A stretch of 64,000 nt of DNA. Origin: Vogesella alkaliphila (GTDB taxonomy: Bacteria > Pseudomonadota > Gammaproteobacteria > Burkholderiales > Chromobacteriaceae). Positions 40,042 through 50,449 of the stretch are shown in pieces; position 1 is the stretch's first letter; each line of letters starts with the position of its first letter. Below the pieces are notes generated by a model, which worked only from the letters and a program-made list of their open reading frames with translations, did not search any database and had not been told where the DNA came from. Location of the stretch: contig NZ_BMYW01000005.1 in the NCBI RefSeq assembly GCF_014652475.1, forward strand, positions 194,692 to 258,691, written 5' to 3'. The translations under genes were made by a program, and so were the position numbers.

Positions 40042-41685
40042 ATGCTGACCTATAGCGACTCCTCCCAGTCCCGCCTGCCTGCCGCCACCGAAAAGCCGTG
40101 GCTGTTGTTATTGCTGACCTTTGCCTGGCTGTGGCCGGGCATCCTGGGCCACACGCCGTGGAAGCCGGACGAGCCCTACGTCACCGCCGTGGTGCAGCAC
40201 ATGCTGGCCGGCGGGCCGTGGTGGCTGCCGGCGATCGACGGCCAGGCCTATCTCGACAGCGCGCCGCTGTACTACTGGGTGGCCACGCTGTTCGCGCGGC
40301 TGCTGTCGCCGTGGCTGCTGTCGCTGCACGACGCCGCGCGGCTGGCGACGCCGCTGTTCATGGCCATCGGCCTCGCCTTCGCCGGCGGGGTTGGCCGCGA
40401 GCTGATCGGGGGACGGCATGGCCGCAGCGTGGTGCTGATCCTGATCGGCTGCCTGGGGCTGATCGTCACCGGGCACGAGATGAACCCGGTGGTGGCCGGC
40501 TTTGCCGGTTATGCCGCGGCGCTGTACGCGCTGGTGCTGACGCGGCGGGCGCCGGCGCTCTCCGGCGCCATCCTCGGCGCGGCGACGGTGGTGCTGTTCC
40601 TTGCCACCAGCCTGTTGCCGGTGCTGCTGGTGTGGAGCGTGGCGCTGATGCTGCCGGCCTTCGCCAGCTGGCGCAACAAGGGTTATGCCATCACGCTCAT
40701 GATGGCGCTGCTGTTCGCGTTGCCGCTGGCGGCACTGTGGCCGCTGGCGCTGTATCGCGGCGCGCCCGAGGTATTCCATGCCTGGTGGCAGTTCCACGCG
40801 CTGGGACCGCTGGACGGCTTCGGCGGCCTGGGCCTGTTCCACGAGTTCGGCTACTACCCGAAGCTGGTGCTGTGGTACGGCTGGCCGGCGTGGCCGCTGG
40901 CGGCGTGGACGCTGTGGAAAAACCGCCGCTACGAGCTGCCGATGCTGCAGTTGCCGCTGCTGTTCTTCGCGGTGATCCTGCTGCTGCTGACCTTCTCCAA
41001 CCGCAGCCATACCGAGGACGCGATGCCGCTGCTGCTGCCGCTGGCGGTGCTGGCGGCGGTGGAGCTGGACAGCCTGCGCCGTGGCGCGGCCGCCTTCCTC
41101 AACTGGTTCGGCCTGATGGCCTTCGGCCTGTTCTCGCTGCTGGTGTGGCTGGGCTGGGCGGCGATGAACTTCGGCTGGCCGGTCAAACTGGCGGAGCGCG
41201 CCCGCTACTTCAGCCCCTACTACGAGCCGCAGGTGTCGTGGCTGGCGCTGCTGCTGGCGCTGGTCGCCACCGCGCTGTGGGGCTGGGCGGTGACGCGGCG
41301 CCATCTGCGTGGCCGCCAGGCGGTGACCAACTGGGCCGCTGGTCTCGCGCTGCTGTGGGGGCTGCTGATGACGCTGTGGCTGCCCTTCCTCGATGCCGCC
41401 AAGAGCTACCAGCCGGTAGTGCAGGGCATGATGCGGGCGATGCCGGCCGGCGAGCACTGCGTGTCGGTGTCGGTCAGCCAGCAGCTGGCGCGCATCAGCT
41501 GGGCCTACTACGCCGGCCTGCGCCTGCAGCCAGTGGCCGACGGCGCCGCACCGGCCTGCAAGCTGTTGCTGATGGTGCGCGACCGCCGCGCCGAAACGCC
41601 GTTGCCGGGCTGGCAGGAGCGCTGGCGCGGCAACCGCGCCCGCGACAAGCGCGAGCTGTTCGTGTTGTGGCAGCGCCTGCCGTAA
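40042..41685 (+). CDS. ArnT-like membrane glycosyltransferase (GT83/PMT superfamily)
   Basis: 547 residues with about 11-12 hydrophobic segments. The N-terminal motif HTPWKPDEPYV corresponds to the Asp-Glu (DE) catalytic loop of lipid-linked glycosyltransferases. PLYYWVATLFARLLSPWLLSLHDAARLATPLFMA matches the ArnT/PMT family. ArnT adds aminoarabinose to lipid A, but no arn biosynthetic genes are nearby, so the donor and acceptor are uncertain. Start placed at the ATG 40042; a TTG at 40021 is in frame. A strong terminator follows. Confidence 0.8.
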   Translation: MLTYSDSSQSRLPAATEKPWLLLLLTFAWLWPGILGHTPWKPDEPYVTAVVQHMLAGGPWWLPAIDGQAYLDSAPLYYWVATLFARLLSPWLLSLHDAARLATPLFMAIGLAFAGGVGRELIGGRHGRSVVLILIGCLGLIVTGHEMNPVVAGFAGYAAALYALVLTRRAPALSGAILGAATVVLFLATSLLPVLLVWSVALMLPAFASWRNKGYAITLMMALLFALPLAALWPLALYRGAPEVFHAWWQFHALGPLDGFGGLGLFHEFGYYPKLVLWYGWPAWPLAAWTLWKNRRYELPMLQLPLLFFAVILLLLTFSNRSHTEDAMPLLLPLAVLAAVELDSLRRGAAAFLNWFGLMAFGLFSLLVWLGWAAMNFGWPVKLAERARYFSPYYEPQVSWLALLLALVATALWGWAVTRRHLRGRQAVTNWAAGLALLWGLLMTLWLPFLDAAKSYQPVVQGMMRAMPAGEHCVSVSVSQQLARISWAYYAGLRLQPVADGAAPACKLLLMVRDRRAETPLPGWQERWRGNRARDKRELFVLWQRLP

Positions 41686-41701
41686 GCACCCGCCGCCAAT
41701 G

Positions 41702-41733
41702 AAAAACGCCACCGTTGACGGTGGCGTTTTTCA
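41702..41733. terminator. Bidirectional terminator after the ArnT-like gene
   Basis: AAAAACGCCACCG-TTGA-CGGTGGCGTTTTTC between convergent genes. Confidence 0.9.
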
Positions 41734-41738
41734 TGCCG

Positions 41739-41760
41739 TTGCGGCCAACGTTGGCCGCAA
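41739..41760. repeat. 22-bp perfect palindrome made of two fused dispersed motifs
   Basis: TTGCGGCCAACGTT and its complement overlap on AACGTT, giving a perfect palindrome. An identical 22-mer occurs at 59034-59055. It lies just after a terminator and before the aacS stop. Confidence 0.9.
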
Positions 41761-41763
41761 CAC

Positions 41764-43725
<1,962 letters not shown>

Positions 43726-43770
43726 ATCAAGTCTCTCCTCAGGAAGCGTGTGGGGTCGCTCAAGGGTGTC

Positions 43771-43780
43771 GTTCGTTATT
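43771..43780. promoter_or_regulatory. Candidate IclR half-site upstream of aacS
   Basis: GTTCGTTATT, 9/10 to the ATTCGTTATT core of the palindromes upstream of the iclR-like gene; 46 bases before the aacS start. Confidence 0.4.
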
Positions 43781-43871
43781 ATGAAAGCTGTTTGCCGGCA
43801 AGTTTACTGCACAGCCATGCCTGCGGTATAGGTCGCCGACCGCGTGATCGCTGCCGCTACCGGCGGGGGTG

Positions 43872-43904
43872 TTGCGGCCAACCTTGGACAGGGTTGGCCG
43901 CAGG
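43872..43904. repeat. Near-perfect inverted pair of the dispersed motif downstream of the VOC gene
   Basis: TTGCGGCCAACCTT (43872-43885) faces AGGGTTGGCCGCAG (one base off the consensus). Potential terminator for the minus-strand VOC gene. Confidence 0.8.
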
Positions 43905-43913
43905 CGCGGCGGC

Positions 43914-44453
43914 TCAGTCTTCCGAGTAGCTGCCGTCGTGCATCCAGCGCGCGTGCTGCGGCGCCTTCCGTGTTTCCGCCCATTCGTTGAGCATGTCCCA
44001 TTTCACCTCGTCCAGCATCTGCATCATCTTCGGCGTGCCGGTGTTGCAGGCCAGCTCCAGGCGGTGGCCGTTGGGGTCGAAGAAGTAGATCGACTGGAAG
44101 ATGGTGTGGTCGGTGGGGCCGATCACGTCGATGCCGGCCGCCTGCAGTCGTGCCTTGGTGGCGAGTAGGGTGTCCAGCGAGTCCACTTCCATCGCCAGAT
44201 GCTGCACCCAGTTGGGTGTGTTCGGGTCGCGGTCCATCGGCGGCCGCGTCGGCAGCTCGAAGAAGGCGAGGATGTTGCCCTGGCCGGCGTCGAGGAACAC
44301 GTGCATGTACGGGTCCGGCGCCTTGGTGGACGGCACTTCGTTCTCGGCGATCGCCAGCACGAACTTCATGTCGAGGTGTTTCACGTACCACTCCACCGTT
44401 TCCTTGGCGTCCTTGCAGCGATAGGCGACGTGGTGGATTTTCTTGATCAGCAT
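43914..44453 (-). CDS. VOC (glyoxalase/extradiol dioxygenase) superfamily protein
   Basis: 179 residues with two beta-alpha-beta-beta-beta modules. Likely metal ligands are His in KIHHVAYRC, His in VQHLAMEV and Glu in GHRLELACN, all present. The C-terminal extension DEVKWDMLNEWAETRKAPQHARWMHDG is unlike glyoxalase I and suggests a dioxygenase- or isomerase-like enzyme. The specific reaction is not recognisable. It is divergent from an IclR regulator across a region with two palindromes, so it is probably that regulator's target and part of a small catabolic function. Confidence 0.8.
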   Translation of the reverse strand: MLIKKIHHVAYRCKDAKETVEWYVKHLDMKFVLAIAENEVPSTKAPDPYMHVFLDAGQGNILAFFELPTRPPMDRDPNTPNWVQHLAMEVDSLDTLLATKARLQAAGIDVIGPTDHTIFQSIYFFDPNGHRLELACNTGTPKMMQMLDEVKWDMLNEWAETRKAPQHARWMHDGSYSED

Positions 44454-44547
44454 GATGGTTGTCTCCGTGAGCGGTGGCCGGGGTGCGGCGCTGATTTCAG
44501 TCTGGCACTGATCGCGGTGGCGGCCAGTGGCGATGCTGGCAAGTTAG

Positions 44548-44565
44548 CCAATAATTCGTTATTGG
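44548..44565. promoter_or_regulatory. Candidate IclR operator 1
   Basis: CCAATAA-TTCG-TTATTGG, palindrome in the VOC-iclR divergent gap; contains ATTCGTTATT. Confidence 0.6.
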
Positions 44566-44575
44566 TCAATTTGTT

Positions 44576-44596
44576 CGATAATAACGAATATTATCG
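44576..44596. promoter_or_regulatory. Candidate IclR operator 2
   Basis: CGATAAT-AACGAAT-ATTATCG; contains AATAACGAAT, the exact reverse complement of the 10-base core in operator 1. Confidence 0.6.
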
Positions 44597-44677
44597 CCGT
44601 GACCGGCGTGGTGGAAATGCTAGAATTGCCGCCGTTTCGACAACACAGACCATGCCAGCGGGCAAGACGGGGTAAAG

Positions 44678-45442
44678 ATGGAAAAAGACCGGCGCGGAAT
44701 CCAATCAATCGAGGTGGGTGGCAGCCTGCTGCAGACGCTGGTGCGCCACGGGGCGCCGATGATGCTGAAGGACCTGGCCGGCGAGGCCGGCATGCCGGCG
44801 GCGAAGGCGCATCCCTATCTGGTGAGTTTCGGCAAGCTGGGGCTGATCGAGCAGGATGCGGGCAGCGGCCTGTACAAGCTGGGGCCGTTTGCACTGCAGA
44901 TGGGGCTGGTGGCGCTGCACGAGCTGGACGCGGTCAAGATCGCCACCGAGCGGGCGGCGGCTCTGTCGCTGGACATCCAGCAGAACGTGGCGCTGGCGGT
45001 GTGGGGCAACCACGGCCCGACCGTGGTGCGGATCCAGGAGTGCAATCGCGTGGTGCACATCAATATGCGTACCGGCACGGTGATGTCGCTGCTGGATTCG
45101 GCAACCGGCAAGGTGTTTGCCGCCTACCTGCCGCCGCGGCTGACCGAAGAGATGATCGCCAGCGAGATGGCGGCGCGGCAGGCCGGTATCGAGGAGCAGG
45201 CCGCGTTCCAGTCGGCGCTGCAGCGGGTGCGCGAGCGCGGCATGGCGCGGGCGGTGGGCTATCCCTTGCCCGGCATCAATGCCTTCAGCGTGCCGGTGTT
45301 CGATCACGCCGGCCAGCTGGCGCTGGTGATGACCACGCTGGGGCCGGCGGCGACATTTTCCTCGGACTGGAACGGGACGATCGCGCAGCGGCTGCGCAGC
45401 ACGGCGGCCGACATCTCCGCGCAGATCGGCTATCGCGGCTGA
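44678..45442 (+). CDS. IclR-family transcriptional regulator
   Basis: 254 residues. N-terminal winged helix (GIQSIEVGGSLLQTLVRHGAPMMLKDLAGEAGMPAAKAHPYLVSFGKLGLI) and the C-terminal IclR effector domain (LLDSATGKVFAAYLPP; RGMARAVGYPLPGINAFSVPVFDHAGQLALVMTTLG). IclR proteins bind small carboxylates and repress or activate neighbouring catabolic genes, usually including themselves. The position and the palindromes upstream point to control of the divergent VOC gene. A terminator follows. Confidence 0.9.
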   Translation: MEKDRRGIQSIEVGGSLLQTLVRHGAPMMLKDLAGEAGMPAAKAHPYLVSFGKLGLIEQDAGSGLYKLGPFALQMGLVALHELDAVKIATERAAALSLDIQQNVALAVWGNHGPTVVRIQECNRVVHINMRTGTVMSLLDSATGKVFAAYLPPRLTEEMIASEMAARQAGIEEQAAFQSALQRVRERGMARAVGYPLPGINAFSVPVFDHAGQLALVMTTLGPAATFSSDWNGTIAQRLRSTAADISAQIGYRG

Positions 45443-45477
45443 GTCGCGGCGCCGCAGGTGCGGCTCACGGAAAGCAA

Positions 45478-45503
45478 AACGGGCTGGCAGATGCCAGCCC
45501 GTT
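45478..45503. terminator. Bidirectional terminator between iclR-like and DUF2249 genes
   Basis: AACGGGCTGGCA-GA-TGCCAGCCCGTT; on the minus strand followed by TTGC. Confidence 0.75.
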
Positions 45504-45513
45504 GCCGTCTTGC

Positions 45514-45852
45514 TTAGCCGCCGGAGCAGCCGCAACCGCCGCCGCCGCCACAACCGCTTTGCTGTTGCGCCGGCGCCTGGGCCGGTGCCGGCTCGCTGTC
45601 GGCGACATGGATGGTGAAGTCGATGACGACCTGTTGCGGCGAGCGCTCCACGTAGTTGATCAGCACCTGACCACCGTAGCGCTGCTCGATCTGGCCGAGC
45701 AGCGGCAGCGGGTCGTGGTCGTTGACGAAGCGCATGCGCTCGCCGTGGTTCAGCGATTCCAGCGCGCCAAAAATGGCGGCATGACGGAAACGCTTGGCCA
45801 CGCCGCGCGCATCAAAAGGGAAAACCGACAAATCAGAGGTGTGGGTGTGCAT
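45514..45852 (-). CDS. DUF2249-domain protein with Cys/Gly-rich tail
   Basis: 112 residues from the ATG at 45852 (AGGAG 8 bases upstream; the longer frame to 45891 lacks support). The DUF2249 core is LSVFPFDARGVAKRFRHAAIFGALESLNHGERMRFVNDHDPLPLLGQIEQRYGG, the SirA/TusA-like alpha/beta fold often seen near respiratory and NO-related genes. The tail after about residue 90 is Ala/Pro/Gln then CGGGGGCGCSGG, with three Cys, suggesting metal or redox binding. Function is not established; it is monocistronic. Confidence 0.8.
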   Translation of the reverse strand: MHTHTSDLSVFPFDARGVAKRFRHAAIFGALESLNHGERMRFVNDHDPLPLLGQIEQRYGGQVLINYVERSPQQVVIDFTIHVADSEPAPAQAPAQQQSGCGGGGGCGCSGG

Positions 45853-45960
45853 GGATGGACTCCTGTCTGTAACGGTGCCCAGCTTACGCACCCGTCGCGC
45901 CGCTTTCCTTGAGGCAAGATAAGCGCAGGCGCGGCGGCGCCAGGGTTCGGTATTCGGCGT

Positions 45961-46506
45961 TCAGTATTCGGCGTCGGCTAGCAAGGGCGCGGCGAGATCC
46001 TTGGCCGACAGCTGCAGGCCGTCGCGCAGCGGCCAGGCGATCGCCAGCTGCGGGTCGTCCCAGCGCAGCGCGCGCTCGTGCTGCGGGCTCCAGTAGGCGG
46101 TGGTCTTGTACAGCAGTTCGGCGTGTTCGCTGAGCGTGACAAAACCGTGGGCGAAGCCTTCCGGAATCCACAGCTGGCGATGGTTGGCCGCGGACAGGAC
46201 GATGCCGAAATGCCGGCCAAAGGTGGCGGAGCCACGACGCAGGTCGACGGCGACATCGAACACCTCGCCGGCCACGCAGCGCACCAGCTTGCCCTGCGCC
46301 TGTGGCGGCAGCTGGTAGTGCAGGCCGCGCAGCACGCCGCGGCTGGAGCGGGAGTGGTTGTCCTGCACGAATTCGACATGGTGGCCGATGGCGGCATCGA
46401 ATTGCTGCTGGTGGAAGCTCTCGTAGAAGAAGCCGCGCTCGTCGCCGTGGATGCGGGGTTCGATCAGCCACAGGCCGGACAGACCGGTTTCGCGGAACTG
46501 GCTCAT
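45961..46506 (-). CDS. rfbC: dTDP-4-dehydrorhamnose 3,5-epimerase
   Basis: 181 residues, cupin fold. RGVLRGLHYQLPP contains the catalytic His, GEVFDVAVDLRRGSATFG, and WIPEGFAHGFVTLSEHAELLYKTTAYW contains the conserved Tyr. Third enzyme of dTDP-L-rhamnose synthesis. It is the last gene of rfbBDAC; its start directly abuts the rfbA stop. Confidence 0.96.
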   Translation of the reverse strand: MSQFRETGLSGLWLIEPRIHGDERGFFYESFHQQQFDAAIGHHVEFVQDNHSRSSRGVLRGLHYQLPPQAQGKLVRCVAGEVFDVAVDLRRGSATFGRHFGIVLSAANHRQLWIPEGFAHGFVTLSEHAELLYKTTAYWSPQHERALRWDDPQLAIAWPLRDGLQLSAKDLAAPLLADAEY

Positions 46507-47385
46507 TCAGCGCCCTTCTTGCAGCAATTGCAGCAGGTAGCGGCCGTAGCCGGTCTTGGCCAGCGGTGCGGCCAGGCTTTGCAGCTGGCTGTCGTCGATA
46601 TAGCCCATGCGCCACGCCACCTCTTCCGGACAGGCCACCTTCAGGCCCTGGCGTTTTTCGAGGGTGGCGATGAACTGGCTGGCCTCCAGCAGCGAGTCGT
46701 GGGTGCCGGTATCCAGCCAGGCGTAGCCGCGGCCCATGGTCTCGACCGTGAGCGCGCCGCGCGCGAGGTAGGCGGCGTTGACGTCGGTGATCTCCAGCTC
46801 GCCACGCGGCGACGGCTTGATCGACTTGGCGATGTCGACCACCTGCGCGTCGTAGAAGTACAGGCCGGTGACGGCGTAGTGGGACTTGGGTCGCGCCGGT
46901 TTCTCTTCGATGCTGATGGCCTGGCCTGCGCCATCGAACTCGACCACGCCGTAGCGCTCCGGATCGTTGACGCGATAGGCGAACACGGTGGCGCCCTGTG
47001 TCTGCGCCGCGGTGCGCTGCAGCTGGCTGGCCAGCTCGGCGCCGTAGAAGATGTTGTCGCCCAGCACCAGTGCGGACGGGGCGCCGGCGAGGAAGGACTC
47101 GCCGAGGATGAAGGCCTGCGCCAGGCCGTCCGGGCTTGGCTGTACCGTGTATTGCAGCCGGATGCCCCACTGGCTGCCGTCGCCCAGCAACTGCCGGAAG
47201 CGCGGCGTGTCCTGCGGCGTGGAAATGATCAGGATGTCGCGGATGCCGGCCAGCAACAGCGTGGTCAGCGGGTAGTAGATCAGCGGCTTGTCGTAGACCG
47301 GCAGCAACTGCTTGCTGACCGCCAGGGTGGCCGGATACAGGCGGCTATTGGCGCCACCGGCGAGAATGATGCCTTTGCGGTTCAT
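46507..47385 (-). CDS. rfbA: Glucose-1-phosphate thymidylyltransferase
   Basis: 292 residues. The nucleotide-binding loop is [30 protein letters not shown] (family usually GSGTRLYP, here ANSRLYP), with [32 protein letters not shown] and [19 protein letters not shown]. First step of dTDP-rhamnose synthesis: glucose-1-P plus dTTP to dTDP-glucose. It overlaps rfbD by 4 bases. Confidence 0.96.
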   Translation of the reverse strand: MNRKGIILAGGANSRLYPATLAVSKQLLPVYDKPLIYYPLTTLLLAGIRDILIISTPQDTPRFRQLLGDGSQWGIRLQYTVQPSPDGLAQAFILGESFLAGAPSALVLGDNIFYGAELASQLQRTAAQTQGATVFAYRVNDPERYGVVEFDGAGQAISIEEKPARPKSHYAVTGLYFYDAQVVDIAKSIKPSPRGELEITDVNAAYLARGALTVETMGRGYAWLDTGTHDSLLEASQFIATLEKRQGLKVACPEEVAWRMGYIDDSQLQSLAAPLAKTGYGRYLLQLLQEGR

Positions 47386-48293
47386 GGTTTTCTTGCGTTA
47401 TCGAGGGTCTGGAACACCTGCGTCACGCCTTCCTGCCACGACGGCAGCTGCAGGCCGAAGGTCTGCCGTAGCTTGCTGCAGTCGAGCACGGAATTGGCCG
47501 GCCGCGTGGCCCGTTGCGGGTACTCGTCGCTGCTGACCGCGTGCAGGCCATCCGGTGGCAGCATCAGCGCCCAGCCGGCGTCGCGGGCCAGCGCGATGAC
47601 GTGGGCGGCGTAGTCGTGCCAGCTGGTGCGGCCGCTGGCGGCAAGGTGGTAGGTGCCGTAGCTGGTGCTGTCGGGGTAGTTGGCGTAGTGCGGCAGCAAC
47701 AGCGCGCACACGTCCGCCAGCAGGCTGGCCGGGGTCGGGGCGCCGAACTGGTCGTCGACCACGGTGAGGCGGTCGCGCGTTGCGGCCAACCTGAGCATGG
47801 CCTTCAGGAAGTTCTGGCCGTAGACGCCGGCCACCCACGAACTGCGCAGGATGTAGTGGCGGCAGCCGCTGTCGCGGATCGCCTGTTCGCCCAGCCATTT
47901 GCTGCGGCCGTACACCGATTGCGGATTGGCGGCGTCGTCTTCCTGCCAGGCGCCGAACTTGCTGCCATCGAACACGTAGTCGCTGGAGTAGTGCACCAGC
48001 AGCGCCTTGTTGGCCGCGGCCCACTGGGCCAGCAGTGCCGGCGCCGCGGCGTTGACGGCATGGGCCAGCGCGATCTCGTCCTCGGCCTGATCGACCGCGG
48101 TATAGGCCGCGGCATTGACGATGATGTCGGGCTGCAGGGCGTCCAGCGTCGCGCTGAGGGTGTGCGGGGCCGCCAGGTCGAATTGCCGGCGGTCGGGGCA
48201 GCTCAGCACCCCGTGCAGCGCCAGCGCGCGCCGGAGCTCGAAGCCGACTTGGCCGCTGCCGCCGGTGATCAGGATTCTTGCCGGGTAGTTCAT
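47382..48293 (-). CDS. rfbD: dTDP-4-dehydrorhamnose reductase
   Basis: 303 residues. Rossmann motif [18 protein letters not shown], the [15 protein letters not shown] signature, catalytic [19 protein letters not shown]. It reduces dTDP-4-keto-rhamnose with NAD(P)H. It overlaps both neighbours (ATGA type), so the operon is translationally coupled. A 12/13 match to the dispersed motif lies at 47781-47792. Confidence 0.96.
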   Translation of the reverse strand: MNYPARILITGGSGQVGFELRRALALHGVLSCPDRRQFDLAAPHTLSATLDALQPDIIVNAAAYTAVDQAEDEIALAHAVNAAAPALLAQWAAANKALLVHYSSDYVFDGSKFGAWQEDDAANPQSVYGRSKWLGEQAIRDSGCRHYILRSSWVAGVYGQNFLKAMLRLAATRDRLTVVDDQFGAPTPASLLADVCALLLPHYANYPDSTSYGTYHLAASGRTSWHDYAAHVIALARDAGWALMLPPDGLHAVSSDEYPQRATRPANSVLDCSKLRQTFGLQLPSWQEGVTQVFQTLDNARKP

Positions 48294-49357
48294 GGCTGGT
48301 CTCCGTATTGTTGTGTTAGCCAGTCGCGGTAACGGCCGCTGCTGACGCCCGCGGCCCAGTCCTGGTTGTCCAGATACCAGCGCACGGTCTTGCGGATGCC
48401 GGAGTCGAAGGTTTCCGCCGGTTGCCAGCCCAGCTCGCGTGCCAGCTTGCGCGCGTCGATGGCGTAGCGGCGGTCGTGGCCGGGGCGGTCCTGCACATGG
48501 CTGATCTGTTCGGCGTAGCCCTTGCCGTCGGCGCGCGGGCGCAATTCGTCCAGCAGGCGGCAGATGGTGCGCACCACGTCGAGGTTGGTTTTTTCGTTGC
48601 CGCCGCCGACGTTGTAGGTCTCGCCCGGCGTGCCGGCGTCCAGCACGCGGCGGAGGGCGGCACAGTGGTCCGTCACATACAGCCAGTCGCGGACCTGCTG
48701 GCCGTCGCCGTAAACCGGCAGCGGCTTGCCGGCCAGCGCGTTGAGGATGACCAGCGGGATCAGCTTCTCCGGGAAGTGGTACGGGCCGTAGTTGTTGCTG
48801 CAGTGGGTGGTCAGTACCGGCAGGCCGTAGCTGTGGTGCCAGGCGCGCACCAGGTGGTCGGCGGCGGCCTTGCTGGCGGAGTAGGGGCTGTTCGGCTGGT
48901 AGCGGTGCGCTTCGGTAAACGGGGCGTCGTCTGCGGCCAAGGTGCCGTAGACCTCGTCGGTGGACACGTGCAGCAGGCGGAAGGCGGCCTTGTCGCTGGC
49001 GGGCAGCCCGCTCCAGTAGCCGCGCACCGCTTCCAGCAGCTTGAAGGTGCCGACGATGTTGGTATCGATGAAGTCGCCTGGGCCGTGCAGCGAGCGGTCG
49101 ACGTGGCTCTCGGCGGCAAAGTGGATCACCGCGCGCGGCTGGTGTTCGGCCAGCAGGCGATCCAGCAGGTCACTGTCACCGATATCGCCATGCACGAAGC
49201 GGTGACGGTCATCGCCATGCAGGCTGGCCAGCGTCTGCAGATTGCCGGCATAGCTCAGCTTGTCCAGGTTGACGACCGGCTCGTCACTGCCGGCCAGCCA
49301 GTCCAGCACGAAATTGCCGCCGATGAAGCCGGCACCACCGGTTACCAGAATGGTCAT
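48290..49357 (-). CDS. rfbB: dTDP-glucose 4,6-dehydratase
   Basis: 355 residues from [17 protein letters not shown] at 49357. An open frame extends far upstream without homology. Motifs are [47 protein letters not shown] with catalytic Tyr/Lys, and [14 protein letters not shown]. It converts dTDP-glucose to the 4-keto-6-deoxy sugar. It is the first gene of rfbB-D-A-C; rhamnose probably goes into LPS or exopolysaccharide, but no glycosyltransferases are adjacent here. Confidence 0.97.
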   Translation of the reverse strand: MTILVTGGAGFIGGNFVLDWLAGSDEPVVNLDKLSYAGNLQTLASLHGDDRHRFVHGDIGDSDLLDRLLAEHQPRAVIHFAAESHVDRSLHGPGDFIDTNIVGTFKLLEAVRGYWSGLPASDKAAFRLLHVSTDEVYGTLAADDAPFTEAHRYQPNSPYSASKAAADHLVRAWHHSYGLPVLTTHCSNNYGPYHFPEKLIPLVILNALAGKPLPVYGDGQQVRDWLYVTDHCAALRRVLDAGTPGETYNVGGGNEKTNLDVVRTICRLLDELRPRADGKGYAEQISHVQDRPGHDRRYAIDARKLARELGWQPAETFDSGIRKTVRWYLDNQDWAAGVSSGRYRDWLTQQYGDQP

Positions 49358-49487
49358 GTTGCTCTTTGCTTGCGGAAGTCGGTCGGGAAGGTCGCAGTGC
49401 GGCGGCGCACCGCCACGAGACTGAATCATGCCGGATTGTACTGGCCTTGGCGACGTAACACGAGCCGCCGGCAGCGGCAAAGACAAC

Positions 49488-49519
49488 GGCCAGCCGGCGA
49501 TCTTGGTCGCCGGCTGGCC
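49488..49519 (-). terminator. Hairpin after HMG-CoA lyase gene
   Basis: Perfect 13-bp stem GGCCAGCCGGCGA / TCGCCGGCTGGCC with a 6-base loop; no strong U-tract, so terminator activity is uncertain. Confidence 0.6.
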
Positions 49520-49536
49520 GCGTGGACGGCAAGGAC

Positions 49537-50430
49537 TCAGCTGCGCAGGCCGCGCGCCTTGGCGTAGCGCGAACCCGGCTCGCGCACCAGCGCCTCGGCG
49601 ATGAACCAGGCGGTATCGGCCAGTTTGTCCAGGTCCACCCCGGTGTGGTAGCCCAGGCCATGCAGCAGGTAGACCACGTCCTCGGTGGCCACGTTGCCGG
49701 AGGCGCCCTTGGCGTACGGGCAGCCGCCCAGGCCGGACACCGAGCTGTCGAAGGTGCGCACCCCGGCCTGCAGCGCGGTGTGGATGTTGGCGATGGCCAT
49801 GCCGTAGGTGTCGTGGAAGTGACCGGCCAGCTTGGCCACCGGCACCGCCTCGCTCACCGCGTCCAGCATCGCCGTCACCTTGTTGGGGGTGCCCACGCCG
49901 ATGGTATCGCCCAGCGAGATTTCGTAGCAGCCCATGTTGTACAGCGCCCGCGCCACCTCGGCCACCTTGTACGGGGCGATGTCGCCCTCGTACGGGCAGC
50001 CCAGCACGCAGGACACGTAGCCGCGCACCTTGATGCCTTCGGCCAGCGCGCGCTTCATCACCGACTCGAAGCGCTGCAGGCTCTCGGCGATGCTGGCGTT
50101 GATGTTCTTCTGGCTGAACGCCTCGCTGGCGGCGCCGAACACCGCGATTTCGCGCACGCCGGCCTCCAGCGCCGCGTCCAGGCCCTTGTCGTTGGGCACC
50201 AGTACCGGGTAGTCGATGCCGGCGTTCAGGTCCAGCGCCTGCAGTACCTGCAGGCTGTCCGCCATCTGCGGCACCCACTTGGGCGACACGAAGGCGCCGG
50301 CCTCGATGGTACGCAAGCCGGCCGCGGCCAACCTTTCGATCAGCTCCAGCTTGGTGGCCAGGCTGATGCTGTGCTTTTCGTTCTGCAGCCCGTCGCGCGG
50401 GCCGACTTCGACGATCTTTACATGTGTCAT
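49537..50430 (-). CDS. hmgL: Hydroxymethylglutaryl-CoA lyase
   Basis: 297 residues, TIM barrel. [10 protein letters not shown] with the metal/catalytic Arg-Asp, [39 protein letters not shown] with metal His, and the flexible-loop Cys in [19 protein letters not shown]. It splits HMG-CoA into acetoacetate and acetyl-CoA, the last step of leucine degradation (liuE/mvaB role). Good Shine-Dalgarno (AAAGGA). It is 19 bases after liuD, the only gap in the cluster without a palindromic repeat. A near-copy of the dispersed motif is at 50323-50335. Confidence 0.96.
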   Translation of the reverse strand: MTHVKIVEVGPRDGLQNEKHSISLATKLELIERLAAAGLRTIEAGAFVSPKWVPQMADSLQVLQALDLNAGIDYPVLVPNDKGLDAALEAGVREIAVFGAASEAFSQKNINASIAESLQRFESVMKRALAEGIKVRGYVSCVLGCPYEGDIAPYKVAEVARALYNMGCYEISLGDTIGVGTPNKVTAMLDAVSEAVPVAKLAGHFHDTYGMAIANIHTALQAGVRTFDSSVSGLGGCPYAKGASGNVATEDVVYLLHGLGYHTGVDLDKLADTAWFIAEALVREPGSRYAKARGLRS

Positions 50431-50449
50431 GGCTATGTCCTTTGCCGGC

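Noticed and set aside
40042-41685. Calling the glycosyltransferase true ArnT (polymyxin resistance)
   Set aside because: No arnB/C/A/D/E/F genes nearby and the family is broad; only the family name is supported.
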